A DNA stretch of 43,870 nt from the NCBI GenBank assembly GCA_027729785.1, contig JAQCDY010000003.1, positions 1 through 43,870 of the forward strand, written 5' to 3'. The position numbers and the translations under genes were made by a program. This document shows positions 1 to 9,006 of the stretch, one piece after another. The notes beneath the pieces were generated by a model. That model was not told the DNA's origin. It made no database searches and saw only the letters and a program-made list of their open reading frames with translations. The stretch's first letter is position 1, and every line of letters starts with the position of its first letter. The stretch is from Actinomycetota bacterium. Its GTDB lineage: Bacteria > Actinomycetota > Acidimicrobiia > Acidimicrobiales > Ilumatobacteraceae.

Positions 1-90
1 GAATTGTTGAATCAGTACTTTGGATAAACACAATTTTTGACCCTACACACATCGTTTGGGTTTGTCTACTGTCTGAGTGGTCAGCCAAAA

Positions 91-106
91 CTGACTCACG
101 AGTCAG
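91..106. promoter_or_regulatory. Perfect inverted repeat upstream of the helicase gene
   Basis: CTGACTC and GAGTCAG flank a 2-base centre, a near-perfect 16-bp dyad about 30 bases before the helicase start codon. A third related half (GAGTGGTCAG) lies just upstream and could pair with the first arm instead. This could be a repressor operator or part of a small leader hairpin. No known operator is recognised, and the first 136 bases of the window otherwise show no gene. Confidence 0.25.
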
Positions 107-136
107 CGAACTCGCGTTGGTAGGGTGAGAGTTCAA

Positions 137-1480
137 ATGTCTGAACCAAAATCGCGGCGCCGCGAGCCCAATGAGCGCCGCAGAGATGCAAACTCGCCTC
201 GTCGCCCAATGAATCCGCGTCGATCTGACGGCTCGGCAGGCGGCTCAAGAGACGATTCAACCGAGAATGCGAGTGGCAACATCGGTTCGAACACGAACAT
301 TCGCGAGGCAGTTTCAACTCCGACCCAGTTCGCCGCACTCGGCGTCAGCAGCCGAGTCGACGCTGGTCTGGCAAGCGCAGGGTTCGCCGCACCGTTTGCG
401 ATTCAGACCGAGGCGATACCCGTAGCACTGACCGGCGTCGACGTTTGTGGCCGTGCTCGCACTGGTTCAGGCAAGACGCTGGCTTTTGGTGTGCCGATGA
501 TCGAGCTGGTTACTGAAAAAGCCAGGCCCAACAAACCGCGCGGTGTCGTGCTTGTACCGACGCGCGAACTGGCTGTGCAGGTCACCGATGTTTTGGCGCC
601 GATCGCCCAACATTGTGATGTCCGCGTCGCCGCAATCTATGGTGGCGCCGCACGCGATAAACAAGTCGAACAACTCGTGCGTGGCGTCGAAATAATTATC
701 GCCACACCGTTGCGTCTAATTGACTTGATGAAAAATGGCGAAGCAGACTTGAGTGACATCGAAATGATCGTGCTCGATGAAGCAGATCGTATGGCCGACG
801 AAGGTTTCATGCCACAAGTCGAGTGGGTGTTGCGCCATGTCACGAAACAACATCAGACGATGTTGTTCTCGGCGACTCTCGATGGCCAAGTTGCGACTCT
901 GGTCAAGCGCTACATGAAGTCGCCACAAGAAATCAGCATTGATGCACCCACCGACACGGTCGGCACGATGCGACATTTATTTTTGGGCGTACACCATATG
1001 GATAAAAACCGTGTGATCGCGGCAATGGCTCGTGCAGGCGGGCAAACCGTCGTCTTTTGCGACACGAAACGCGCATGCGACAAAGTTGCCGACGATCTCG
1101 CCAGTCTTGGCGAAAAAGTTTCTGCGCTACATGGCGACATGGCACAGGGTGCGCGCGAACGATCGCTGCGCAAATTCGCTCAACGCGAACTCAATATTCT
1201 TGTATGCACAGATGTCGCCGCACGTGGCATCGACATCGATGATGTCGGTATCGTCGTGCACTATGTGCCACCGCTAGAAGTTAAAACTTATTTGCACCGT
1301 TCGGGTCGCACTGCACGAGCCGGCAAAGACGGTTGGGCTGTGACTCTGGCTGAATACAACCAGCACACGACTTGTCGAATAATTCAGCGCGGTTTGAAAC
1401 TTGAGGCACAAGCACCAATCGAAGTGTTTTCAAACGACAAGCGTCTTGCCGATCTTGGTTCGTTTTTTATAGCTAGCTAA
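137..1480 (+). CDS. DEAD-box ATP-dependent RNA helicase
   Basis: ATP-dependent RNA unwinding enzyme of superfamily 2, probably acting in ribosome assembly or mRNA decay. In the numbering of the ORF track, the Q-motif region is at about 69-95, Walker A ARTGSGKT at 111-118, PTRELA at 145-150, DEAD at 218-221, SAT at 249-251, the motif V region DVAARGID at 363-370 and motif VI HRSGRTARAG at 391-400, so both RecA-like lobes are complete. The first 60 residues are arginine-rich and disordered-looking, and there is almost no C-terminal extension. I start at ATG 137 rather than the GTG at 125, because AGGGTGAG sits at ribosome-binding distance before the ATG. The motif normally read TPGR is TPLR here. 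The gene converges on leuD with a 6-base gap. Which cellular helicase (RhlE, DeaD or other) it corresponds to cannot be settled by eye. Confidence 0.93.
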   Translation: MSEPKSRRREPNERRRDANSPRRPMNPRRSDGSAGGSRDDSTENASGNIGSNTNIREAVSTPTQFAALGVSSRVDAGLASAGFAAPFAIQTEAIPVALTGVDVCGRARTGSGKTLAFGVPMIELVTEKARPNKPRGVVLVPTRELAVQVTDVLAPIAQHCDVRVAAIYGGAARDKQVEQLVRGVEIIIATPLRLIDLMKNGEADLSDIEMIVLDEADRMADEGFMPQVEWVLRHVTKQHQTMLFSATLDGQVATLVKRYMKSPQEISIDAPTDTVGTMRHLFLGVHHMDKNRVIAAMARAGGQTVVFCDTKRACDKVADDLASLGEKVSALHGDMAQGARERSLRKFAQRELNILVCTDVAARGIDIDDVGIVVHYVPPLEVKTYLHRSGRTARAGKDGWAVTLAEYNQHTTCRIIQRGLKLEAQAPIEVFSNDKRLADLGSFFIAS

Positions 1481-1486
1481 AACCAA

Positions 1487-2068
1487 CTAAAACCAGCTGG
1501 GTCGGGTTTTTTCGAATTGCGAAATTGCGTCGACATATTGCAATGAAATCGCAATGTCGTCGAGACCGTTTAAAAATCGATTCTGTGTGTCTGGGTTCAT
1601 CGCAAACTTTTCGCTGATGCCACAACTCGGCACTTCAACTGTCAGCCGCTCGACATCGACCGTGATTTCGGTCTGTGGGTCGCTTTCGATGATCTGCCAC
1701 AACTTGGCAACTGTTTCTTCGCTCAACTCGACGACGATTAAACCGTTCTTGCCGCAGTTGTTACGAAAGATGTCGCTGAAACTCGGCGCGATTACGGCGT
1801 CAAAACCGCCCTGTTGAATCGCCCAGACGGCGTGTTCACGCGACGAACCAACACCAAAACTTTTTCCGGCGACCAAGATTGATGCACCCGCATAACGCTC
1901 GTCGTTGAGCACGAAGTTGCGATCGTCGCGCCAAGTCGAGAACAAACCCTTTTCAAAACCAGTGCGCTCGACGCGCTTCAACCACTCAGCCGGAATAATC
2001 TGATCGGTATCAACATCGCTGCGCTTCAACGGCACGCCGCGACCAGAAATCACGCGAACTGTTTTCAT
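1487..2068 (-). CDS. leuD: 3-isopropylmalate dehydratase small subunit
   Basis: Small swivel-domain subunit of isopropylmalate isomerase, which with LeuC interconverts 2- and 3-isopropylmalate in leucine synthesis and, in citramalate-using organisms, citramalate and 3-methylmalate for isoleucine. Seen: the LeuD signature from [15 protein letters not shown] near residues 19-33, then [17 protein letters not shown] and a [10 protein letters not shown] segment. The length of 193 residues is normal for bacterial LeuD. Its ATG overlaps the leuC stop by 4 bases, so the pair is translationally coupled. A citramalate synthase and leuB lie 5-7 kb downstream on the other strand, so the two small clusters should work in one pathway. 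Confidence 0.96.
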   Translation of the reverse strand: MKTVRVISGRGVPLKRSDVDTDQIIPAEWLKRVERTGFEKGLFSTWRDDRNFVLNDERYAGASILVAGKSFGVGSSREHAVWAIQQGGFDAVIAPSFSDIFRNNCGKNGLIVVELSEETVAKLWQIIESDPQTEITVDVERLTVEVPSCGISEKFAMNPDTQNRFLNGLDDIAISLQYVDAISQFEKTRPSWF

Positions 2069-3471
2069 CGCAGGTCTTCTGGTGAGGCGAAATGCCCCGC
2101 GACAGCAGTTGCGGCTGCAACAGCGGGAGAGACCAGGTGAGTGCGACCGCCGCGACCTTGTCGACCTTCAAAGTTGCGATTCGAGGTGCTTGCGGCGCGT
2201 TCTTGCGGCGCGAGTTTGTCGGGGTTCATCGCCAAACACATTGAGCACCCAGGTTCTCGCCAATCGATGCCCGCATTAATGAAAACTTTGTCGAGTCCTT
2301 CGGCTTGCGCCTGCAATTTTACGGCGTGACTGCCAGGCACGACCATCACTCGCTTCACAGAAACTTTTCGCCCCCGCACGACATTGGCCGCTGCGCGCAG
2401 GTCTTCGATACGCGAGTTGGTGCATGATCCGATAAACACTGTGTCGACTTTGATGTCGCGAATCGCGGTACCCGCTTGCAGGCCCATATATTCGAGCGCA
2501 CGCGTCACGCTGTCGCGCTCGGTTGCGTCGCTGAAGTCGCTCGGTGTCGGCACGCGACCATTGAGCGCGACAACTTGTGCCGGGTTCGTGCCCCAAGTTA
2601 CGTGCGGTGAAAGTTTGCTCGCATCAATCGTGACCTGTTTGTCGAACACGGCGTCGTCATCGGTGCGCAGCGTCTTCCAGTCGGCGAGTGCCGCGTCAAA
2701 TTGCGCACCCTTTGGTGCGAACTCGCGACCGCGCAAATAATTGAAAGTCGTTTCGTCTGGTGCGACAAGACCTGCGCGTGCGCCAGCCTCGATCGACATA
2801 TTGCAAACCGTCATCCGCCCTTCCATTGACAACGCGCGAATCGCCGCACCGCGATATTCGATCACATGCCCGATGCCACCACCCGTGCCGATTTGGCCGA
2901 TGACGGCGAGGATGATGTCCTTGGCCGTTACTCCACTCGGCGCTTCACCTTCAACATTCACACTCATCCACTTGGGTCGTGCCTGAGGCAAAGTTTGCGT
3001 GGCCAAAACATGTTCGACTTCGCTGGTGCCGATGCCAAACGCGAGTGCGCCGAACGCGCCGTGTGTTGCGGTGTGGCTGTCGCCGCAAACAATCGTCATG
3101 CCCGGCAACGTGCGACCTTGCTCTGGGCCGATCACATGCACGATGCCTTGACCAGGGTCACCCATTGGGTAGAGCGTGATCTTGAATTCTTTGGCGTTGC
3201 GGCGCATTACTTCGATTTGTTTTGCTGATATTTCGTCGGTGATCGGCAGGTGAATATTTTCGGTGGGCACATTGTGGTCTTCGGTCGCCACGGTGAGATC
3301 TGGTCGACGAACCGTGCGCTGTGCCAAACGCAGACCGTCGAACGCCTGTGGACTCGTCACTTCGTGCACGAGATGCAAATCGATATATATAAGGTCTGGC
3401 TGGTTCGCTCCAGAACTGACCACGTGGCGATCCCAAATCTTTTGCGCCAGGGTCTTTGGTTGCGAACTCAC
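2065..3471 (-). CDS. leuC: 3-isopropylmalate dehydratase large subunit
   Basis: Aconitase-superfamily large subunit carrying the 4Fe-4S cluster of isopropylmalate isomerase. The three expected cluster ligands are present: Cys350 in FIGSCTNSR and Cys409/Cys412 in [29 protein letters not shown] near 129-148 is the usual active-site stretch. The 468 residues match the family. The start is GTG at 3471; a nearby in-frame ATG is not available. It is coupled to leuD by a 4-base overlap. About 30 bases separate it from the preceding gene on the same strand, so it may have its own promoter (a CAGAAT box sits close to the GTG) or be read through from upstream. Confidence 0.96.
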   Translation of the reverse strand: MSSQPKTLAQKIWDRHVVSSGANQPDLIYIDLHLVHEVTSPQAFDGLRLAQRTVRRPDLTVATEDHNVPTENIHLPITDEISAKQIEVMRRNAKEFKITLYPMGDPGQGIVHVIGPEQGRTLPGMTIVCGDSHTATHGAFGALAFGIGTSEVEHVLATQTLPQARPKWMSVNVEGEAPSGVTAKDIILAVIGQIGTGGGIGHVIEYRGAAIRALSMEGRMTVCNMSIEAGARAGLVAPDETTFNYLRGREFAPKGAQFDAALADWKTLRTDDDAVFDKQVTIDASKLSPHVTWGTNPAQVVALNGRVPTPSDFSDATERDSVTRALEYMGLQAGTAIRDIKVDTVFIGSCTNSRIEDLRAAANVVRGRKVSVKRVMVVPGSHAVKLQAQAEGLDKVFINAGIDWREPGCSMCLAMNPDKLAPQERAASTSNRNFEGRQGRGGRTHLVSPAVAAATAVAGHFASPEDLR

Positions 3472-3501
3472 CGTTCTATTCTGCCTGTTTAATTCGGCGA
3501 C

Positions 3502-4974
3502 TCAACCCGTTTGCGCAGTCTCTTTATCTGTCGCGAGGTAAAGAGTTGTGGAAAGTACCAGTAGCGCGGTTGCGAGTGCGATTAGTGAGCCAGCAATACC
3601 GAGCGGTGGCTGCCAAACAGGTCGAAAAAACATTTCAAAAAAGTTGAATTGTTTCACTCCGACGCTGTACCTGCGAAGGGCGACCAAGCCGGATAAAAAG
3701 AAGCAGAGCGACCAGGCCGATAGAAACAGCTTTTTGGTGCTCGTTGATGGCATCCACAGCGCGCCACCCACTATCGGAATTCCTGCGATTAGCGGTGTTA
3801 AGTGACGGCCCTGAACACCGTAGTTTCCTCCGTATTTTTGTGTATTCCAATTTAAATAAGTCATAATTAAAAAAATAATCATCGGTAGAACAGAAACTGC
3901 GACTCGGTGACGAATGCTCATGTGATGCCATGTGCGGAATGCTGCAAGTACCGCAAAAACCACGAAGGACCAGACAACAATTGTTGGCGCTGGCGTATCG
4001 AGCCAACCAAAGTTTCCAATTGACTCTGCGATTTTTCTTGATATATCATTTAGAGATTGGTCAGATATTTCAAAAAGACTCGGTAGTTTTTCGTCGACGT
4101 AGCTTTTTTCTAAATTATGCGAGTAAATTAAAAATTGCCAGACCGCCGCAAGCAACGTTGCAATTCCTGTCACAAGCAAAATTTTGTGACTTCGTTTTGC
4201 GAACGACTTGAAACTCTCATTTAATGGCGTTGCAAGCAGGACTATCAATATCGCAAGCAGTAGGTAAATTGGCCCCGTAGGTCGGGCAAGCGCAAGCACG
4301 ACGCCCGATGCCATAGTTGAATAGGCATTCAATTTTGAGTCGTGCTTTATCCACGCCGAGAATGAAGCCCACAGGCAAATTGACGACGAGACTTCAATTG
4401 CGCTTGCACTGATTACCGAACTTGCGAAAACTGCACCTGGAGTAATCGCAGCCAAAATGGCGAACGGTGATCGACCAATGCTAAGCCAAGTGCTGCAGGC
4501 AAGTGCGAAGAAAATTGCTGCGATTAATGCGTTCATCAGACGGCTCAGGTATACAGAGTTATCGGTCGCCCCAATCAAAGAGCCAATTCCGCTAAAAATG
4601 TATCCAGTGGGTGGATATCTTCCCATGTCTGTTCGTGGCTCTTCAACCGGGGTGAGAGTCTCGAGTGGAAGCGAACATGCTGGCATTTCTGGTTTGCCAA
4701 CAAAACACCATGGAACGAGTTGGGCTACACCAAATTGCTGAGGAATATCAACATAGGTCGACCAATACCCAGTGGTCTCACTTGGGGCAATATCGGTGCC
4801 AGTCATTTCTCCTCGGACTAAGGCTGCACCTCGGATATAACTAGCGGGCTCGTCTGGACCAGAAAAAAGCGGTGTCAATGTTGACCACACGGCAATTAAC
4901 AAGAAGAAACTAATGAATAGTGATGCCAGTTGATGCGACTGGATCCAAAGTTTTAGTTTTGTATTTGTACCCAT
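3502..4974 (-). CDS. DUF2142-type polytopic membrane protein
   Basis: A 490-residue integral membrane protein with many hydrophobic helices spread over its whole length. After the first helix it carries FSGPDEPASYIRGAALVRGE, resembling the conserved PDEPaH region that opens DUF2142 proteins. Members are often found near cell-surface polysaccharide genes and resemble GT-C glycosyltransferases, but no activity is proven. An AGGA ribosome-binding site 7 bases before the ATG supports the start. The gene is visibly AT-richer than its neighbours (one 60-base line counts 30 percent GC against about 53 percent in cimA), which may mean transfer or just relaxed membrane-protein codon use. It precedes leuC on the same strand without an obvious metabolic link. 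Confidence 0.72.
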   Translation of the reverse strand: MGTNTKLKLWIQSHQLASLFISFFLLIAVWSTLTPLFSGPDEPASYIRGAALVRGEMTGTDIAPSETTGYWSTYVDIPQQFGVAQLVPWCFVGKPEMPACSLPLETLTPVEEPRTDMGRYPPTGYIFSGIGSLIGATDNSVYLSRLMNALIAAIFFALACSTWLSIGRSPFAILAAITPGAVFASSVISASAIEVSSSICLWASFSAWIKHDSKLNAYSTMASGVVLALARPTGPIYLLLAILIVLLATPLNESFKSFAKRSHKILLVTGIATLLAAVWQFLIYSHNLEKSYVDEKLPSLFEISDQSLNDISRKIAESIGNFGWLDTPAPTIVVWSFVVFAVLAAFRTWHHMSIRHRVAVSVLPMIIFLIMTYLNWNTQKYGGNYGVQGRHLTPLIAGIPIVGGALWMPSTSTKKLFLSAWSLCFFLSGLVALRRYSVGVKQFNFFEMFFRPVWQPPLGIAGSLIALATALLVLSTTLYLATDKETAQTG

Positions 4975-5044
4975 TATTTAATCCTGACACAATTGAAAGC
5001 ATGAATTGGCGAGCCGAGATTGTGCGAGTGGCACACATTCGGAC

Positions 5045-5563
5045 ATGCAAAAACAACTCGAACCAATCGACCTAGCCACCTGCGTTGAATCCAGCCTGCA
5101 TACGTCACTCGACGGCTTTGACTTGCCGCGTGCCCGTCTGTATGGCGTCAGCATCGTCGACCCCGAGGGTGTGCGCTCAAATCAAAACGGTGCATTGCGC
5201 ATCAGTTTTCTAGCCGAGCACGGCGATGTCTACGAGTTGCTCGACGCACCAAGCAGCGCGATTGCTCGCATGTTCGACGCTGCAGTTGTTCTAACTTGTG
5301 GATGGGCTGCGCCGATCGACCGCGACGAAAGCCCCGAGCACGAGGATTCGAGCGAGGTGCCACCGAGTCAGCACCCGCAGCGTCGACGAGTGCGTCTAGT
5401 CGTCAGCGTTTGCGATAATGGTGTGGCGTCGGTGTTGCGATTCGCCGACACGCCCGATGACATAGTCACTGATGCGGGTTCGGCGCGGGGCAGTTTGGCT
5501 GACGCGGTCAACAACTTGTGGTGCGACCCAAAAGTCGTCGTCAGTCGCGAAACCGTCGAATAA
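5045..5563 (+). CDS. Hypothetical protein, about 172 residues
   Basis: I do not recognise the family. The protein is soluble, acidic in its middle (DRDESPEHEDSSEVPPSQHP, probably a flexible linker near residue 105) with two alpha/beta-looking halves: an N-terminal part with ARLYGVSIVDPEGVRSN and a C-terminal part with RRRVRLVVSVCDNGVASVLRF. The codon use matches the surrounding housekeeping genes, which supports it as real. The start is uncertain: the ORF opens at TTG 5006, preceded by GAAAG, while ATG 5045 lacks a clear ribosome-binding site. It is divergent from the DUF2142 gene and convergent with the alpha/beta hydrolase. Confidence 0.6.
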   Translation: MQKQLEPIDLATCVESSLHTSLDGFDLPRARLYGVSIVDPEGVRSNQNGALRISFLAEHGDVYELLDAPSSAIARMFDAAVVLTCGWAAPIDRDESPEHEDSSEVPPSQHPQRRRVRLVVSVCDNGVASVLRFADTPDDIVTDAGSARGSLADAVNNLWCDPKVVVSRETVE

Positions 5564-5588
5564 AAGTATTGGCTTGCGTCAGCTTGCG

Positions 5589-6449
5589 CTAGCGCGACGA
5601 ACGAAGATAAACCGACATGCACGCTTCAACGAGTGTCGGCACAAAAATCTCTTTTTTCGCAAATACTGCGTTGTGGCCACCGTGCACTTCGAAAACTTCG
5701 ACATCTTTTAACAGCCGATAAAGCTCGGTTTGTCGCTCTGGTGCGACGACGCCATCTTCGGTGGTAATTACAACGGCAGCCGGCTCGTCAAACTTCGGCA
5801 ACCACTCACGCGAGTCGAAGTTGCCGATCGCACTGCCTGCCTCGAGAATATGACGCCAATCGTGTGATGCGATTTGGTGCACTGCCCATGGTGCTAATCC
5901 GTTTGACTTGCGCTGCAAATAAAGTTGGTCGGTCAGCCATGTGCGCGCTTGTGCCGAGGTCAATCGTGACAGCGCGGCAAGACCAGTGAGGCCGAAGAAG
6001 CTGAGTTTTTCTTCGCGCGATTTCGCAAAGTGACTTGCTGTGCTGCACAGCACGACACCGCGCACGCGCTGTTCATGTCGTTGCCACAACAATTGTGCGA
6101 CTGTGCCACCCATTGAATAGCCGACCGGAATAAAAGTTGAAATGCCGAGCACATCGGCGAGCGCGGCGACATCGTCGGCGCAGTCTTCGAGCTTGAAATT
6201 TGTTTTTGTGCGAATACCCCGACCGTGCCCACGCAAGTCGAGCGCCACGACATTGAAGTTTTCGCTCAGCGCCTCGAAGCACGTAAACCAGTTCAAGTCA
6301 GCCGTGGCTGTCCAGCCGTGCAACAACATCAGAGTCGGCGCACCGGCAGGACCTTTTTTTTCGCGATAAAAAGTTTTTCCGCGGCCGGGTAGTTCGACTT
6401 CAAAACCTAAAGGCAGACCAGGTAGCTGTGCCACCGATTGAGTCGTCAC
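5589..6449 (-). CDS. Alpha/beta-hydrolase fold protein
   Basis: Serine hydrolase of the alpha/beta superfamily, substrate unknown. Seen: oxyanion-hole region LLHGW at 42-46, nucleophile elbow GYSMGG with Ser112, probable acid Asp232 in TTEDGVVAP, and His259 in VHGGHNAVF, so the triad is complete. The central cap region is short and rich in aromatic and Ser/Lys residues. No signal peptide is seen, so it is probably cytoplasmic. Its ATG overlaps the greA stop by 4 bases, indicating one transcript. This pairing suggests co-expression with a housekeeping gene rather than a shared pathway. Possible roles include esterase or lactonase; the sequence does not decide. Confidence 0.85.
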   Translation of the reverse strand: MTTQSVAQLPGLPLGFEVELPGRGKTFYREKKGPAGAPTLMLLHGWTATADLNWFTCFEALSENFNVVALDLRGHGRGIRTKTNFKLEDCADDVAALADVLGISTFIPVGYSMGGTVAQLLWQRHEQRVRGVVLCSTASHFAKSREEKLSFFGLTGLAALSRLTSAQARTWLTDQLYLQRKSNGLAPWAVHQIASHDWRHILEAGSAIGNFDSREWLPKFDEPAAVVITTEDGVVAPERQTELYRLLKDVEVFEVHGGHNAVFAKKEIFVPTLVEACMSVYLRSSR

Positions 6450-6913
6450 TGCGGTTGCGTCTCTAAAACTTTGACTTTCAGTTTGCCGTTGGGTGCGGCG
6501 TATTCGACGACATCGCCGGGTTTCGCGCCGAGCAAAGCCGAACCGAGTGGAGAAGTCGGGCTCATCACGGCAGAATCGCTGATCTCTTCGATGTGTCCAA
6601 TCAAATAACTTTCGGCCATTGACTCGTCGTCGCCGTCATAAAGCACCTTTACGACCATGCCAACACCAACGGTGCCATCTGTTGAGGGCTCGACAATTTC
6701 GACATTTTCAAGAATTGATTCAAGTTGACGAATACGACCTTCCATATGGCCGTGCTCATCTTTTGCCGCGTGATAGTCACCGTTTTCCTTTAGATCGCCA
6801 TGCTCACGGGCGCGAGCAATTTTCTCGGCGGCGACGATGCGACCACGAGTAGTCAGGTCGGCATGTTCCTGGCGCAATCTTTCATGGGTTTTTCGCGACA
6901 GCTTGTGGATCAT
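6446..6913 (-). CDS. greA: Transcription elongation factor GreA
   Basis: Rescues backtracked RNA polymerase by stimulating transcript cleavage through the secondary channel. The N-terminal coiled coil (about 1-75) contains the tip HGDLKENGDYHAAKDEHG with the acidic residues Asp40 and Glu43 that position the catalytic metal. The C-terminal FKBP-like domain has SPTSPLGSALLGAKPGDVVE. The 155 residues match the family. The ATG lies 10 bases after a TAGCAT box on the minus strand (6924-6929), implying a very short 5 prime leader. It is divergent from leuB and leads the greA-hydrolase pair. Confidence 0.95.
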   Translation of the reverse strand: MIHKLSRKTHERLRQEHADLTTRGRIVAAEKIARAREHGDLKENGDYHAAKDEHGHMEGRIRQLESILENVEIVEPSTDGTVGVGMVVKVLYDGDDESMAESYLIGHIEEISDSAVMSPTSPLGSALLGAKPGDVVEYAAPNGKLKVKVLETQPQ

Positions 6914-6958
6914 GACCCCAAAAATGCTATCTAGAAGGCGCCAAGTTATTAGTCGGTT

Positions 6959-6986
6959 TTGGCGTATGTTTGCGCCGTACGATTAA
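6959..6986 (+). promoter_or_regulatory. Candidate promoter of leuB-ilvE-cimA
   Basis: TTGGCG (6959-6964) and GATTAA (6981-6986) are separated by 16 bases and would start RNA about 30 bases before the leuB ATG. This is a reasonable but weak sigma-A-like match. The 110-base intergenic region also has to hold the greA promoter in the opposite direction. Confidence 0.3.
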
Positions 6987-7024
6987 CGGCATGGTTTCGC
7001 AAAAATCAAACGACAAGTCGAGAA

Positions 7025-8041
7025 ATGGCGAATAATTCTGTGGCAGGTCATCGCGTCGCTGTCATCGGTGGCGACGGCATCGGGCCCGAAGTTTTGGCCG
7101 AAGCATTAAAAGTTGTCAACGCAGCCGGCGTAAAACTCGCGATAACTAATTACGATCTGGGCGGCGCGCGATATTTGCGCGACGGCGAAGTTTTGTCAGA
7201 TGCGACTCTTGCCGAGTTGCGCAAGTTTGACGCCATATTGCTCGGTGCCGTCGGCACACCTGGTGTGCCGCCTGGTGTGATCGAACGTGGCTTGCTGCTG
7301 AAGATGCGTTTCGAGTTAGACCTGTACATAAATCGTCGACCGTTTATTGGTACTGCGCCAGGGCATGTCAAGCCGCACGACTTTGTCGTGATTCGCGAAA
7401 ACACCGAGGGCCCATATGTTGGTGAAGGAGGTGTGTCACGTCGTGGCACACCAGACGAAGTCGCAACACAAGGCAGCGTCAACACGGCAAAAGGTGTCGA
7501 GCGCTGTGTGCGCTATGCGTTCGAACTCGCATGCACTCGCAGTCGCAAACATTTGACGTTGGTGCACAAGACGAATGTTTTAACTTTTGCTGGCGACTTG
7601 TGGCAACGCACATTTGATCGCGTGGCCAAAGAATATAGCGATGTTGCAACCGCATACAACCATGTTGATGCGGCATGTATTTATTTTGTACAAGATCCGC
7701 ATCGTTATGATGTCATCGTCACCGACAACTTGTTCGGTGACATTCTCACCGATTTGGGCGGTGCGGTTTCTGGTGGCATCGGCGTAGCTTCATCGGCGAA
7801 TTTGAATCCGACTCGCAGTGGTCCATCGATGTTCGAACCAGTTCATGGTTCAGCCCCTGATATCGCGGGCAAAGGCATGGCAAACCCCATCGCGGCCATT
7901 TTGTCGGCGGCGCACATGCTCGAATTTCTTGGTGAAGTCAAATCTGCCACAGCGTTGCGAGATGCTTGTGTTGAGCCTGTTTCTGGCTCAACTGTCGCAG
8001 TTGGCGACGAAATCGCACGGCGCGTCAAGGCGAATATTTAA
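7025..8041 (+). CDS. leuB: 3-isopropylmalate dehydrogenase
   Basis: NAD-dependent oxidative decarboxylase that makes 2-ketoisocaproate for leucine, and likely 2-ketobutyrate from 3-methylmalate in the citramalate route to isoleucine. Seen: [13 protein letters not shown] at the N-terminus, the active-site loop VGEGG, catalytic Lys in [12 protein letters not shown], metal-binding Asp residues in [15 protein letters not shown], and the NAD-binding [20 protein letters not shown] choose ATG 7025 (338 residues) because the track ORF begins 22 codons earlier at a TTG inside the probable promoter and those residues are not family-like. ilvE follows after 42 bases and citramalate synthase after that. 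Confidence 0.94.
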   Translation: MANNSVAGHRVAVIGGDGIGPEVLAEALKVVNAAGVKLAITNYDLGGARYLRDGEVLSDATLAELRKFDAILLGAVGTPGVPPGVIERGLLLKMRFELDLYINRRPFIGTAPGHVKPHDFVVIRENTEGPYVGEGGVSRRGTPDEVATQGSVNTAKGVERCVRYAFELACTRSRKHLTLVHKTNVLTFAGDLWQRTFDRVAKEYSDVATAYNHVDAACIYFVQDPHRYDVIVTDNLFGDILTDLGGAVSGGIGVASSANLNPTRSGPSMFEPVHGSAPDIAGKGMANPIAAILSAAHMLEFLGEVKSATALRDACVEPVSGSTVAVGDEIARRVKANI

Positions 8042-8073
8042 AGCATCACTCGTAGACTGAATTCAGAAAAATC

Positions 8074-8078
8074 AGGAG
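8074..8078 (+). promoter_or_regulatory. Strong ribosome-binding site of ilvE
   Basis: AGGAG, 5 bases before the ilvE ATG. It stands out because most other genes in this window lack such a strong Shine-Dalgarno sequence and appear leaderless or coupled. Confidence 0.7.
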
Positions 8079-8083
8079 ACTAA

Positions 8084-9001
8084 ATGCCAATCACAACCAC
8101 GCCAAAAATTTGGATGAATGGTTCGCTCGTCAATTGGGACGACGCGAAGGTGCACGTGCTGACACATACTTTGCATTACGGCACTGGTGTCTTCGAGGGC
8201 ATCCGCGCATATGAAACCAAAAATGGTCCAGCGGTTTTTCGTCTGACGGATCACATCAAGCGTCTGCATAACAGCGCGCAAATCATGGGCATGGAAATGC
8301 CATATTCAGTCGAAGAGCTTGTCGAAGCAGTCAAGCAGACGGTTGTGTCAACCGGCTTGTCGTCTTGTTACGTGCGTCCACTGGCTTATTACGGATACGG
8401 AGAAATGGGATTAAACACTTTGCCATGCAAAGTTGATGTCGCGATCGCATGTTGGCCATGGGGCGCCTATCTCGGCGATGACGCGGTCGATAAAGGTGTA
8501 CGGATGAAGATTTCTTCATGGACCCGTCACGATCACAACACGATGCCACCGGCTGCAAAAACAGTCGGCAACTATGTCAACTCGTCACTCGCAAAAGTTG
8601 AAGCACTCAAAGCGGGCTACGACGAAGCGATCATGCTTTCACCGAATGGATTAGTTGCAGAATGCACAGGCGAAAATATTTTCTGTGTGCGCAACGGAAT
8701 AATCCTGACGCCACCACTTTCGGCTGGCGCGCTTGAGGGAATCACACAGTCGAGTGTCACGAAAATCGCGCGCGACTTGGGTTATGACCTTCGTGTTGAC
8801 AATATTGCCCGAAGTGATTTGTATATCGCCGACGAAATCTTCGTCTGCGGCACCGCTGCCGAAGTTGGTTCTGTAAGTTCGGTTGACGATCGAAAAGTTC
8901 CTTGTCCAGGACCGATGACCAAGGCAATCGCCACAACCTATGCCAAAGCCGTGCGTGGTCAAGATGACCGCTACAAGCAATGGTGCGAGTTGGCTAAGTA
9001 G
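8084..9001 (+). CDS. ilvE: Branched-chain amino acid aminotransferase
   Basis: PLP enzyme (fold type IV) that makes leucine, isoleucine and valine from their keto acids using glutamate. Seen: LHYGTGVFEGIRAY near 30-43, the catalytic Lys159 in AAKTVGNYVNSSLAK, conserved Glu193 in VAECTGENIF, and the phosphate-binding loops LEGITQSSV and CGTAAEV. The 305 residues are typical of the E. coli IlvE type. Start ATG 8084 has an AGGAG 5 bases upstream. It sits between leuB and citramalate synthase, with only 5 bases to the next gene, so the three form an operon for branched-chain amino acids. D-amino-acid transaminases share the fold, but the context favours IlvE. Confidence 0.94.
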   Translation: MPITTTPKIWMNGSLVNWDDAKVHVLTHTLHYGTGVFEGIRAYETKNGPAVFRLTDHIKRLHNSAQIMGMEMPYSVEELVEAVKQTVVSTGLSSCYVRPLAYYGYGEMGLNTLPCKVDVAIACWPWGAYLGDDAVDKGVRMKISSWTRHDHNTMPPAAKTVGNYVNSSLAKVEALKAGYDEAIMLSPNGLVAECTGENIFCVRNGIILTPPLSAGALEGITQSSVTKIARDLGYDLRVDNIARSDLYIADEIFVCGTAAEVGSVSSVDDRKVPCPGPMTKAIATTYAKAVRGQDDRYKQWCELAK

Positions 9002-9006
9002 AACTC

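Noticed and set aside
1480-1515. Possible bidirectional terminator between the helicase gene and leuD
   Set aside because: AAAACC...GGGTTTT can pair with CCAGCTGG inside, but the stem is broken and most of it codes for the LeuD C-terminus.
2082-3541. Multiple plus-strand ORFs opposite leuC and leuD
   Set aside because: Arg/Cys/His-rich shadows of the leuC frame without start signals or family resemblance. The same applies to most overlapping entries in the track.
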